A stretch of 64,000 nucleotides of DNA. Origin: Polyangium jinanense. GTDB lineage: Bacteria; Myxococcota; Polyangia; Polyangiales; Polyangiaceae. A program made the position numbers and the translations under genes. The stretch covers positions 558,001-622,000 of the forward strand of contig NZ_JAGTJJ010000001.1 of the NCBI RefSeq assembly GCF_028435365.1. Reading direction: 5' to 3'. A model generated the notes under the pieces. That model did not search any database. It had not been told where the DNA came from and saw nothing but the letters and a program-made list of their open reading frames with translations. How positions within the stretch are numbered: position 1 is the first letter of the stretch; the number at the start of each line of letters is the position of its first letter. Below are positions 18,032 to 26,537 of this stretch, piece by piece.

Positions 18032-18475
18032 ATGCACAGCAGACGTTACGGAGACATCGAGGAGATCGCCTCGAAGACCGATGGCAACTGCCATCTCTGT
18101 CACGACCCCGTGGAGGTCGCGTTTTATGGGCCCACCGGAGCGTTCGGCGAGGAGACGGTCACCGTGGACCACCTCGTTCCTCAGAGTTTTGGAGGCGACG
18201 ACGACCCCGACAACCTCATGATCGCGCACGGGCGATGCAACAGCATCCGCGGCACACGGGATGCGGAGCTCGTGCGCCTTTCGCTCGCGGGCACGACGCG
18301 GGCGCCCATGAGCGGGTCCGAAAAGGACGCGGTGGCTGTCGTCGGCGGGATCGGCTTCGGTCTCCTGGCAGGAGCCGTCTTGGCCAAGGAGCAACCTGAT
18401 GGAACGCGGCGATTCAACACGGAGGCCGCGGCCGTGGTGGGTCTGTTGGCACTCCTTTTCCGCTCCGCGGCTTAG
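18032..18475 (+). CDS. HNH nuclease-like protein with hydrophobic C-terminal segments
   Basis: 147 residues. Residues 18-75 form an HNH zinc-type nuclease motif: C20 and C23, D46-H47 in VDHLVPQSFGG, N61 in DNLM and H66 in HGRCN, with C69 close by. After a short linker come two hydrophobic stretches, residues 100-118 (Gly-rich) and 132-143, which look like membrane segments, an unusual partner for an HNH domain. ATG 18032 is chosen because AAAGGAG lies 7 nt upstream; an ATG at 17945 would add 29 residues overlapping the divergent WYL gene. It may be a membrane-tethered nuclease, but the hydrophobic segments could also mediate oligomerisation. Confidence 0.78.
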   Translation: MHSRRYGDIEEIASKTDGNCHLCHDPVEVAFYGPTGAFGEETVTVDHLVPQSFGGDDDPDNLMIAHGRCNSIRGTRDAELVRLSLAGTTRAPMSGSEKDAVAVVGGIGFGLLAGAVLAKEQPDGTRRFNTEAAAVVGLLALLFRSAA

Positions 18476-18552
18476 AAGTCGGCCCCCTCACGTCATGGGC
18501 GTTGCTTCCACAGCGGGGTGACTCCTACCATCCCCGAATGGAGGAGACCTTC

Positions 18553-19287
18553 ATGAGCAACGCCGAACACCTCAGCCGTCAAACCCTCGAAGAGACCCCT
18601 GCCCGCGTCCTCGCCTTTCTTCGCGGCGTGGGCACGTCCGCCGTCATTCGCACGGCCCTCGCCGGGCGAGGTTATTCGTCCGAGGAGCACGCCCAGGGCT
18701 GGGAGCTACTGCATCGCGTCTCGGGTTATCGGGATCCGAAAGCTGCCTCGACGGACGACACGGACGCGCAGAAAGCAATCGTCGCGCTCGACGCCTGGGA
18801 CGAACCCAATTTTCGCGTGAGCCGCGCCGCGCTCGAACGATTGCACCCGGCGCAGGCGGCGTTCGTATTCGATGGCCTCGAAGCGCAGGTCGGCGCGGGC
18901 GCCGTCCTCTCGGTGCGTACCTTCCTCGATCGGCTCGACGCGCTCGAGAGCGCGCCCGAGCGAACAGCGACGCGCAATGCGGACCACGCGGCGCTCGCGA
19001 CGCTGGCGAAACGGGGAATCACCAAGGATGAGCGAAAGCGCGTCCGAAAACTGGTGGAAGCGGCGCAGGCGATGGGCGCGCCGGCCGAGGCAGAAGCCGA
19101 TTCGACGGCCGACGCGCGGCGCGCGGACCTCGTGGCATTACGCGCCTGGTTCGACGATTGGTCGGAGACGGCGCGGACGGTGATCACGCGGCGGGACCAT
19201 TTGATCCGGCTGGGGCTCGCGAAGCGCAAGAAGGCGGCAAAGCAGGCGGAGGGCGGTGAAGAAGGGAAGAGCGGGGCGGAGGGGTGA
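18553..19287 (+). CDS. Hypothetical helical protein
   Basis: 244 residues, almost wholly predicted alpha-helical, acidic in the middle and Lys-rich at the C-terminus (RKKAAKQ). I recognise no domain and see no signal peptide. The start ATG at 18553 has GGAGGAG 6 nt upstream; an earlier ATG at 18538 overlaps that ribosome binding site and is less likely. It follows the HNH gene by 77 nt on the same strand and may belong to the same unit. It resembles in style, though not clearly in sequence, the unknown protein at 57442-58284. Confidence 0.7.
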   Translation: MSNAEHLSRQTLEETPARVLAFLRGVGTSAVIRTALAGRGYSSEEHAQGWELLHRVSGYRDPKAASTDDTDAQKAIVALDAWDEPNFRVSRAALERLHPAQAAFVFDGLEAQVGAGAVLSVRTFLDRLDALESAPERTATRNADHAALATLAKRGITKDERKRVRKLVEAAQAMGAPAEAEADSTADARRADLVALRAWFDDWSETARTVITRRDHLIRLGLAKRKKAAKQAEGGEEGKSGAEG

Positions 19288-19576
19288 TGTTCTCCCTCGA
19301 CGCTCTTGCGCGGGCTGCCTGATCCCCGAGGACGAGGAGATTTGCGCCCTCGGCGAGAGCAACGGCGAGTCTGCTTTGGTTGTAGAGGCGTCGCCCGCGC
19401 CCCTCGATCCCGGCCCGTGACGATCATTCTTGCCCGGCAACTTGGTTTCCTGTCCGGCTACCGGCCAACTGCTTGACCGAGAGCAGCGCCAAACCAAGGC
19501 TCACCATGGCTCCTTCGGGGGGCCTGGTTGGTGCATGCCCCTGCTTTTCGTCGGTTTCACCCGAAAGGAGGACAAC

Positions 19577-20146
19577 ATGTCGATGAAATTGGCAAAATCC
19601 GTCGGAATGATTGGAATGGTGGGAGTGATCGCCAGCGGTATGATTGTAGGCTCGGAGGCTTCCGCGCTCGCGCAGGAGCTGATCGTCAATGGCAGCTTCG
19701 AGGAGCCGCACCTGGCATCCGAGACGTGGCGCACGTTCAACTCCATTCCGGGCTGGCGCCTCGCGCGGGGTGCAGACATTGAGATCCAGGACTACGTGGC
19801 TGGTAGCCCGCATATCGGGAGCCAGCACGTAGAGCTTGATAGCCACAGCAGCACGTCGATTTTCCAGGACATCCCCACTCGACCAGGACAAGCTTACACA
19901 CTCTCCCTCGCGTTCTCGCCGCGCCCCGGCACCCCGGCCAACGACAATATCCTGAAGATTCACTGGGACGGTAGGTATCTTGATACAGTGATGATGTCCG
20001 GAGAGGGGTTGTCCGATACTCGCTGGACGACGAAGTCATATATCGTCACCGCGACCGGCCAGACAACCCGACTGGAGCTCCGTGACGCAGGCATCTCGAA
20101 CGGCCTAGGGACCTACGTGGACGCGGTCTCGCTGCGGCTACGGTGA
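19577..20146 (+). CDS. Secreted DUF642-like (carbohydrate-binding fold) protein
   Basis: 189 residues. A Sec signal peptide is followed by probable cleavage after SALA, near residue 33. The mature part begins ELIVNGSFEEP and continues with FNSIPGWRL, GSQHVELDS and SIFQDIPTRPGQAYTLSL, the pattern of DUF642-type galactose-binding-like beta-sandwiches that bind cell-wall sugars. Cys residues are absent from the mature part. The ATG at 19577 has AAAGGAGG 5 nt upstream, an unusually strong site for this window, so expression may be high. The 289 nt before it show no other gene. It is convergent with the Vps62-like gene, with a strong terminator between them. Confidence 0.75.
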   Translation: MSMKLAKSVGMIGMVGVIASGMIVGSEASALAQELIVNGSFEEPHLASETWRTFNSIPGWRLARGADIEIQDYVAGSPHIGSQHVELDSHSSTSIFQDIPTRPGQAYTLSLAFSPRPGTPANDNILKIHWDGRYLDTVMMSGEGLSDTRWTTKSYIVTATGQTTRLELRDAGISNGLGTYVDAVSLRLR

Positions 20147-20221
20147 CAACGCTGCGCTGGCACAGATGCCAGTCGCTCACGGCACCGGGCGGAAGCTGGA
20201 GCATCGACCGGTTCGATGCTC

Positions 20222-20244
20222 GGAAGATCGCGAAGCGATCTTCC
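20222..20244. terminator. Strong bidirectional hairpin terminator
   Basis: A perfect 10-bp stem, GGAAGATCGC with GCGATCTTCC, closed by a GAA loop (the GCGAAGC core is known to be very stable), between the convergent genes ending at 20146 and 20266. A second smaller hairpin, CTGGCA-CAGA-TGCCAG (20157-20172), lies just upstream. No clear U tract follows. Confidence 0.7.
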
Positions 20245-20265
20245 CTCGGGGGTCCGGAAGGTCGT

Positions 20266-21660
20266 TCAGCGCGGGAACTCGTCGAAAACCACCGAGTCTG
20301 GAACCGTGACCCCCAGGCCCGTGCCGACCTCGGTGCCGTCCTGGCGGAAGAGCCGATACGTGGACTGAAGGTACCACGCAGCGATCGCCTTGCCCGCGGG
20401 GACCGACAGCGGGATGGTCCACGTATCCACCTTACCAGTCCGCAATGTGATCGTTTTCGTGTAGGTAAAGTCCATCCCCATGGTCGCGGACGCGCTCAAT
20501 TTGATCGGACTAATCGCCTCCCACGCGGCTTCCCCCCCCATTGTCGCCGAGATACCCACCTTCGCGGACCACGCGTCCGCGTCCCATTTCTCCTCGGAAG
20601 CCGAGTGGGTGAAGCTCACCGCCTGGTCCCTGGTGCCCTGGTTGTACGCCCAGTTGATGAGCACGTAGCGATCGCTCCGCCGCAGCGTGTAAAGTGGGCT
20701 GAGCACGAATCGCTGCGCGTCGGTGTACTGGGCGTCGTGGACAAGTACGAAGGGCACCTGCGCCTCGTAGACGGCGATCACCTCCTCATGGGGGGATGGG
20801 CGCGCGAAGCTGTGGAGTCGCGGAAACACGTCCGGAGACTGGTACTTGGCCAAGGTGGGGATTGGCACCCGCAGGGCCCAGAGCAGCTCGTCGTGCTCAG
20901 GCTGGCTGCGGGAGGCCACCCCGTAGAAGGTCCCCGGCTGGATCCAAGCCTCCCCCGAAGGGGCGCCACTCTGCGCCTTGATGGTCCACGAGCCGAACTC
21001 ATGCCTCGTCCCGGTCTCGCGATTGTTCCAGATCAGGTCGCCCGGGAGCCCTGGCGCCGCCAGATCAGCGCGAACGCAGCGGATCTCGTCGACGCGCGGC
21101 TTGCCGTGGCCGCGCGTGCTCACCAGCCCCATCGCCACATAACCCTGGGGCGGCACCGGCCGCCAAAATGAGCCATCCATACTCGCGCCCGAGCCCCTGT
21201 CATTCCACACTGGCTTCAGGTCAACCGGCGGACGCAGCGCCGGCCGGCTCGGATCCCTCGACGTATCCTTGACGACCAGGACCAGATCGGTGTCGGTCGG
21301 CATATTGTAGTTCTTACGCCCGTAATGGCCGAGGGCGTAGAATCCATCCGGCGGCAGCGGCCGGTAGTAGGCCCCGTTGTATCGACCGCCGCTGCTCCGG
21401 TCGTTCCAGGTAAGCTCGAAGCGGTTCGTGAACTTGATCTCCAGATCCGACGCTGCGTCCTGCTCCAATAGGTCCGCTGCGCGCGGCTCCGCCAGCGCCT
21501 CCGTCACCGATCTGACCCTGGCCGTAGGGAAAAGGGCCAGGCTCGCCACCTCGACGTTATCGGCTTCCTCCGTGGGATCTGCGTCTTCGCTAGAGCGGGC
21601 GACGCAGCTCGAAACGAATGCCCCGCAGAACAGCACGACCATGCAATTCCGTACCTTCAT
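20266..21660 (-). CDS. Vps62-like lipoprotein, possible pore-forming toxin
   Basis: 464 residues. The N-terminus is a lipoprotein signal with lipobox VSSC, Cys 19. The N-terminal half carries repeats of a W-N-[DN]-R-[ES]-[ST]-G motif: one followed by YYRPLPPDGFYALGHYG, the next by FWRPVPPQGYVAMGLV, and a third, weaker copy. This is the layout of the Vps62/DUF946 family. The C-terminal half contains Ser/Thr-rich alternating strands (KVGISATMGG, SASATMGMDFTYTKTITLRTG) that resemble the membrane-inserting part of aerolysin/ETX-type beta-pore toxins. The start ATG at 21660 has a GGGGGGAGG site close upstream. The neighbour across the terminator is a sugar-binding-like secreted protein. The toxin role is inference; the Vps62 assignment is moderately firm. 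Confidence 0.75.
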   Translation of the reverse strand: MKVRNCMVVLFCGAFVSSCVARSSEDADPTEEADNVEVASLALFPTARVRSVTEALAEPRAADLLEQDAASDLEIKFTNRFELTWNDRSSGGRYNGAYYRPLPPDGFYALGHYGRKNYNMPTDTDLVLVVKDTSRDPSRPALRPPVDLKPVWNDRGSGASMDGSFWRPVPPQGYVAMGLVSTRGHGKPRVDEIRCVRADLAAPGLPGDLIWNNRETGTRHEFGSWTIKAQSGAPSGEAWIQPGTFYGVASRSQPEHDELLWALRVPIPTLAKYQSPDVFPRLHSFARPSPHEEVIAVYEAQVPFVLVHDAQYTDAQRFVLSPLYTLRRSDRYVLINWAYNQGTRDQAVSFTHSASEEKWDADAWSAKVGISATMGGEAAWEAISPIKLSASATMGMDFTYTKTITLRTGKVDTWTIPLSVPAGKAIAAWYLQSTYRLFRQDGTEVGTGLGVTVPDSVVFDEFPR

Positions 21661-22167
21661 GACCTCCCCCCTTGCATGAGGACACTGCGCCGCGACGCGC
21701 GGGATTGAAGCGCTCGAGCGTACGCTTGCCCATCGAACGTACTCATGGAGAGGAGGGGGCGCGTTGTCACGCGCGGCTTGCGTTCCCACGCCCGCGTCCG
21801 CTCCCACTCCCCCCTCCCTCTTCCTTTTCAGCCCCTCGCGAACCCTGTCGAGCTCGCCTCCGCCCTGTCGCCCGCACCCCGAAGCGTGCCGCCTCACCAA
21901 CCTGAAAATCCTGCCGCCGCTCCTCGCCCTCCGCTCCTCCCCAGGACGAATTTTCCCTGCCCCACGCGCCTCCTTGACACCCGACGAGGCTTCCTCTTCG
22001 GCTCCCTCCCCTCCGCCCGCGCCTCCGACAAGCTCCACGCACGTCTGACAAGCCCCCGCTCCGCCCCGACAAGCCGTTCCAACGCTCGGGGCTGCGCTCG
22101 GACAAGCCGAGCTGCGCCCCGAACCCCTTCCCCTCGTGCCGCGGTGTGGCAATGTGCCTGCCCTCCG
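21661..22167. other. 507-nt intergenic region between the Vps62-like gene and valS
   Basis: No gene is evident. The plus strand is pyrimidine-rich (21790-21900). The segment 22020-22110 carries four copies of GACAAGC and ends in the dispersed double-stem repeat at 22083-22127. The valS start has no clear Shine-Dalgarno sequence (GCCTGCCCTCCG precedes it). Confidence 0.5.
22083..22127 (+). repeat. Dispersed double-stem palindromic repeat, copy C
   Basis: Outer stem CGGGG (22087-22091) with CCCCG (22117-22121), inner stem GCTCGG (22096-22101) with CCGAGC (22107-22112) around ACAAG, and the shared tail TGCGCCCC. The same plan occurs at 37921-37968 and 53572-53619. It lies about 40 nt upstream of the valS start. 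Confidence 0.6.
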
Positions 22168-24969
22168 ATGAGCACTGCCGAACTCGCAAAAGCTTACGAG
22201 CCGAAGGACGTCGAACCCCGCTGGTACGCCTACTGGGTCGAGCACAACGTCTTCGCCGCCAACCCCGATCCGGCGGACAAACGGCCCGTCTACGTCCTGC
22301 CCATGCCGCCCCCGAACGTGACGGGGTCGCTGCACATGGGGCACGCGCTCTTCGTCACGCTCGAGGACGTCCTCACCCGCTGGCATCGCATGCGCGGGTT
22401 CAACACGCTCTGGCAGCCCGGCATCGATCACGCGGGCATCGCCACGCAGACCGTCGTCGAGCGTCAGCTCCGCCGCGAGGGCAAGAGCCGCCACGACCTC
22501 GGTCGCGAGGCTTTCACCGAGCGCGTCTGGCAGTGGAAGGCCGAGAGCGGCGGCCGCATCGCGCTCCAGCAGCGCGAGCTCGGCGCGAGCCCCGACTGGC
22601 CGCGCAGCAAGTTCACGATGGACGCGGACATGTCGCGCGCCGTGCGTGAAGCGTTCGTCCGTCTCTACGAGCAAGAGCTCATCTACCGCGACACGCGCCT
22701 CGTGCACTGGGACTGCGAAGCGCAGACCGTGCTCTCGAACCTCGAGGTCGAGAACGAAGAGGCGAACGGCGAGCTCTTCGAGTTCGCGTATCCGATCGCC
22801 GGCGGTGAAGGCGAGCTCGTCGTCGCGACGACGCGCCCCGAGACGATGCTCGGCGACACGGCCGTTGCGGTGCACCCCGACGATCCTCGGTACAAGCACC
22901 TACACGGGAAATTCCTGCAGCACCCGTTCCTCGATCGAAAAGTCCCGATCATCACGGATGCGATCCTCGTCGATCCGAAGTTCGGCACGGGCGCCGTGAA
23001 GGTCACGCCGGCGCACGACTTCAACGATCACGAGACGGGCAAGCGCCACAAGCTCGAGATGATCTCCATCATGAACAAGGACGGCACGCTCAACGCCGAG
23101 GCGGGGCCGTTCGCGGGGATGGAGCGCTTCGCCGCGCGCAAGGCCGTGAAGAAGGCGCTCGACGAGAAGGGCCTCGTGCGTGGCTCGAAGAACCACACGC
23201 TCGTGCTCCCGCGCAGCGAGCGGAACGGCTCGATCGTCGAGCCGATGATCTCGACGCAATGGTTCGTGAAGATGAAGCCGCTCGCGGGCCCGGCGCTCGC
23301 CGCGGTTCGTCATGGCCACACGAAGATCATCCCCGAGGACTGGACGAAGACCTACGAGCACTGGATGACGAACATCCTCGACTGGTGCATCTCGCGCCAG
23401 CTCTGGTGGGGCCATCGGATCCCGGCGTTCTACTGCGACACCTGCGGTCACCTGATGGTCACGCGCGAGGATCCGACGGCGTGTGAGAAGTGCGGCGCGG
23501 ATAAGCTGCGCCAGGACGAGGACGTGCTCGACACGTGGTTCTCGAGCGGGCTCTGGCCGTTCTCCACGCTCGGCTGGCCGAACGACACGGACATGCTCCG
23601 CAAGTTCTACCCGGCGAGTGACCTCGAGACTGGCTACGACATCCTGTTCTTCTGGGTCGCGCGCATGATGATGATGGGCATCCACTTCATGGGCGTGCCG
23701 CCGTTCAAGCGCATCCTCTTGCACGGGATGGTCGTCGACGAGACCGGCGACAAGATGAGCAAGGTGAAGGGCAACGTGATCGATCCGCTCGACCTCGTGC
23801 ACGGCGCGACGTTCGATTCGGTCGTGGAGAAGACGCTGCCCGGCGCGCCGCGCGAGGAGTCGCTGAAGAAGTTCAAGAAGGCCTACCCCTCGGCCTCGCA
23901 GATGGGCGCGGGCTTCTCCTCGTACGGCGCCGACGCGCTGCGCTTCACGCTGAGCACGTACTCTCCGCAGGCGCGGCGCATCCCGCTCTCGCCGAAGAAG
24001 ATCGAGGGCAACCGGCACTTCTGCAACAAGATCTGGAACGCGGTGCGTTACGCGCTGCCGTACCTCGAAGGCGCGCGCGTGACGAGCGAGCCGCCGAAGG
24101 CCACGACGCTGACGAACCGGTGGATCCTCTCGCGGCTCGGCGCGGCGCTCGAGACGACGAAGAGCGGGCTCGACGAGTTCCGTTTGGATGAAGCGGCGCT
24201 CGCGCTCTACCACTTCTTCTGGGGCGAGCTCTGCGACTGGTACCTGGAGCTCACGAAGCCCGTGCTGAACCCGAGCGCGGGCGCGGTGCCGGGGCCGGAG
24301 CAGGACGAGACGAAGAACGTGCTCGCGTACGTGGTCGAGGCGTCGATCCGCGCGCTGCACCCGTTCATCCCGTACATCACGGAGGAGCTCTGGCAGCGTC
24401 TGCCGCGGCCGGAGAGCGCGCCGAAATCGATCGCGCTCGCCGCGTATCCGGAGCCGGGCACGGTGCCGCGGGATGCGGACGCCGAGCGCGAGATGGGCAC
24501 GGTGATGGCCGTGATCTCGGCGGCACGAACGATCCGTAGCGAGCACGAGGTGCATCCGGGCGCCGAGGTGCCGCTCGTGCTCCGCGCGGAAGGCGAAGCG
24601 GCGCTGTCGCTGCTGCGCGCCGAGGCGCGCGCGATCAAGACGCTCGTGAAGACGACGGCGGAGCCGGCGATCGAGGCGCGCGGCGCGGCGCGTCCGAAGG
24701 GCGCGGTGATGAGCGTGGCGGCGGGCGTGGAAGTGCTCGTCGACCTGCGCGGGCTCGTCGAGGGCGCGAAGGAAGCGGCGCGGATCGAGCGCGAGATCAA
24801 GAAGACGGAGAAGGACATCGCCGCGCTGGAGAAGAAGCTCTCGCTGCCGAGCTTCGCGGAGAAGGCGCCGCCGGAGGTGGTGGCGGAGTCGCGCAATCAG
24901 CTGGAGGAGCTGAAGAAGAAGCGGACGGGTCTGGAGGAGGCCAAGAGTTTGGCGGCGGAGCTCGGATGA
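22168..24969 (+). CDS. valS: Valyl-tRNA synthetase
   Basis: 933 residues, class I aminoacyl-tRNA synthetase charging tRNA-Val. The HIGH-type motif is in PPPNVTGSLHMGHAL (near residue 50), the editing (CP1) domain holds TTRPETMLGDTAVAVHP, and WFSSGLWPFSTLGWP and FFWVARMMMMG are family hallmarks. The KMSKS loop reads KMSKVKGN near residue 530, with Val in place of the second Ser, a tolerated variant. The C-terminal coiled coil that grips the tRNA is present (the last 80 residues, Lys/Glu-rich). The start is ATG 22168, directly before the conserved KAYEPKDVEPRWYAYW; a longer open frame upstream is Pro/Ser-rich and not homologous. Confidence 0.96.
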   Translation: MSTAELAKAYEPKDVEPRWYAYWVEHNVFAANPDPADKRPVYVLPMPPPNVTGSLHMGHALFVTLEDVLTRWHRMRGFNTLWQPGIDHAGIATQTVVERQLRREGKSRHDLGREAFTERVWQWKAESGGRIALQQRELGASPDWPRSKFTMDADMSRAVREAFVRLYEQELIYRDTRLVHWDCEAQTVLSNLEVENEEANGELFEFAYPIAGGEGELVVATTRPETMLGDTAVAVHPDDPRYKHLHGKFLQHPFLDRKVPIITDAILVDPKFGTGAVKVTPAHDFNDHETGKRHKLEMISIMNKDGTLNAEAGPFAGMERFAARKAVKKALDEKGLVRGSKNHTLVLPRSERNGSIVEPMISTQWFVKMKPLAGPALAAVRHGHTKIIPEDWTKTYEHWMTNILDWCISRQLWWGHRIPAFYCDTCGHLMVTREDPTACEKCGADKLRQDEDVLDTWFSSGLWPFSTLGWPNDTDMLRKFYPASDLETGYDILFFWVARMMMMGIHFMGVPPFKRILLHGMVVDETGDKMSKVKGNVIDPLDLVHGATFDSVVEKTLPGAPREESLKKFKKAYPSASQMGAGFSSYGADALRFTLSTYSPQARRIPLSPKKIEGNRHFCNKIWNAVRYALPYLEGARVTSEPPKATTLTNRWILSRLGAALETTKSGLDEFRLDEAALALYHFFWGELCDWYLELTKPVLNPSAGAVPGPEQDETKNVLAYVVEASIRALHPFIPYITEELWQRLPRPESAPKSIALAAYPEPGTVPRDADAEREMGTVMAVISAARTIRSEHEVHPGAEVPLVLRAEGEAALSLLRAEARAIKTLVKTTAEPAIEARGAARPKGAVMSVAAGVEVLVDLRGLVEGAKEAARIEREIKKTEKDIAALEKKLSLPSFAEKAPPEVVAESRNQLEELKKKRTGLEEAKSLAAELG

Positions 24970-25001
24970 ACAAGGTATCGTTTGTCCACGGAGGTCCCGG
25001 G

Positions 25002-25574
25002 ATGAACGAGCCCGCGCACAAGCTCAAGTACACGTTCGCCGAGTACATCGCGTATGACGAGGCGAGCGAGACCAAGCACGAGTTTCTCGACGGCGAGATT
25101 TACGCCATGGCGGGCGGCACGGGTCGACACTCGCTGCTCACGACCGCGATGAGCGGTGAGCTGCGTATCGCGCTCCGCAGCCGCCCGTGCCGCGTCTTCA
25201 GCCCGGACATGCGCCTTCGCGTGCAAGAGACGGGACTCGCGACCTACCCCGACGTGGCCGTCGTCTGCGGCCACATCGGGTACGACCCCGAGAGCGCGAC
25301 CACGTACACGAACCCCATCGTCCTCGTCGAGGTGCTCTCCCCGAGCACCGAGAGGTACGACGGGATCTACAAACTGGATCACTACCTGCGCATCCCCACG
25401 CTCCGCGAGTACCTGCTGGTCTCACAGAACGAACCCCACATCCAGCACTACACGCGCAACGAGGATGACTCGTGGACGTTCCGCCACGTGCGGCCCCCGC
25501 AGCCCCTCAAGCTCCCCTCGGTCGACGTCACGCTCTCGCTCGACGACATCTACCGCGGCGTCTTCGACCCCTGA
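25002..25574 (+). CDS. Uma2-family (DUF820) PD-(D/E)xK nuclease
   Basis: 190 residues. It shows the conserved Uma2 order: KHEFLDGEIYAMAGG near the N-terminus (catalytic Glu), YPDVAVVCG in the centre (metal-binding Asp), IVLVEVLSPSTERYD (Glu-x-x) and a helix with KLDHYLRIPTLREYLLV. These proteins are abundant in cyanobacteria and myxobacteria; the restriction-like fold is clear, but the role is not established. ATG 25002 is chosen for GGAGGT 6 nt upstream; an ATG at 24966 would overlap the valS stop (ATGA) and add twelve residues. It is probably co-transcribed with valS. Confidence 0.85.
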   Translation: MNEPAHKLKYTFAEYIAYDEASETKHEFLDGEIYAMAGGTGRHSLLTTAMSGELRIALRSRPCRVFSPDMRLRVQETGLATYPDVAVVCGHIGYDPESATTYTNPIVLVEVLSPSTERYDGIYKLDHYLRIPTLREYLLVSQNEPHIQHYTRNEDDSWTFRHVRPPQPLKLPSVDVTLSLDDIYRGVFDP

Positions 25575-25577
25575 CGC

Positions 25578-26522
25578 CTAGGCTCCCCACCAGAGCATCT
25601 CGTGCACCTGCATCTGCCCCTGGATGCTCACGATCACGCGTAGTTTGTCCCCGTCCGTCTCCACGACGTGCGCGGGAAACCCGTCCGCGGGATAAAACGC
25701 GCTCTTCACGAACCCCTTCGCGTCGAGCCAGAACAGGTGCACGCCCTCGGGCGTTGGCCCGTGCATCAAGAGCATCCGCCCGCCGCCGAGCCACACGAAG
25801 TCGAGCCACTTGAAGCCGAGCTCCGTGAAGCGCTCCGCCGACGGGAAGTCATCTCCCACGTCGCGCAACTCCGGCAGATGCGCCCGCAGGTGCTTGTAGA
25901 GCAGGTCGTACCGCACCTTCGCGAGCCGCGGCATGCGCCGGTCCGGCTTTGCTATCACGGGCAGCGCGTCCGCGTCGAACGTCGGCACCTCCACGTGCGT
26001 TCGGTATCGATCGACGAGCCGCGGGTGATCGATCTCGTCGTCGGACAGCGCCTTCAGCCACCACCCGAAGATCGACAGATCCCCCGTGCCCGCGCGTGAC
26101 GTGAGCCGCACGAGCGACTCCCAGAGCGGCCTCCGTACTTGCCACTCGCCCCCGTGGTTCTTCACGACGCACGCGCCCACGTAGAGCGCGCCATGCGTCA
26201 CGAACTGCACGAGAAACGGAGGTTCTCCCTTCGCCTGCGGTTCGAGCCAAGCATCCCGCTTCTCGCGCGTGAGCCGGGCGCCGAGCCGATGCACCGACGC
26301 GTCCGAATAGTCGAGCGCGAGGTCGGGCGCGCCGAGGACCTTCGGCGCGAGGTGGGCGAACGTCGCGGCGATCTCGTCGATCTGCGCGAGGATCGCCGGG
26401 TTTTTCCCCGGGTTCGCGTCTTCGGTCCGTGCCTTCTGAAGGTCGAACCGGACGTCCTTCGGATAGTACGGCTGGAAAAACCTGGCGAACAGCAGCTCGG
26501 CGGTGCGTTTTTCGGCGCTCAT
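25578..26522 (-). CDS. Conserved hypothetical protein
   Basis: 314 residues, no signal peptide or membrane segment. Segments such as FLVQFVTHGALYVGACVV and the C-terminal HLFWLDAKGFVKSAFYPADG suggest a mixed alpha/beta cytoplasmic protein. I do not recognise the family. Its start lies 4 nt upstream of a GC-rich tract and its stop is 4 nt from the convergent Uma2 stop. It follows rpoN by 15 nt on the same strand, so it is very likely the second gene of an rpoN transcript. Confidence 0.7.
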   Translation of the reverse strand: MSAEKRTAELLFARFFQPYYPKDVRFDLQKARTEDANPGKNPAILAQIDEIAATFAHLAPKVLGAPDLALDYSDASVHRLGARLTREKRDAWLEPQAKGEPPFLVQFVTHGALYVGACVVKNHGGEWQVRRPLWESLVRLTSRAGTGDLSIFGWWLKALSDDEIDHPRLVDRYRTHVEVPTFDADALPVIAKPDRRMPRLAKVRYDLLYKHLRAHLPELRDVGDDFPSAERFTELGFKWLDFVWLGGGRMLLMHGPTPEGVHLFWLDAKGFVKSAFYPADGFPAHVVETDGDKLRVIVSIQGQMQVHEMLWWGA

Positions 26523-26537
26523 GGAGGGGGGACGCGC

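Noticed and set aside
23740..23780. Loss of the KMSKS motif in ValRS as a sign of a non-functional gene
   Set aside because: KMSKVKGN keeps the Lys and Ser that matter most and all other motifs are intact; such variation is tolerated in ValRS.
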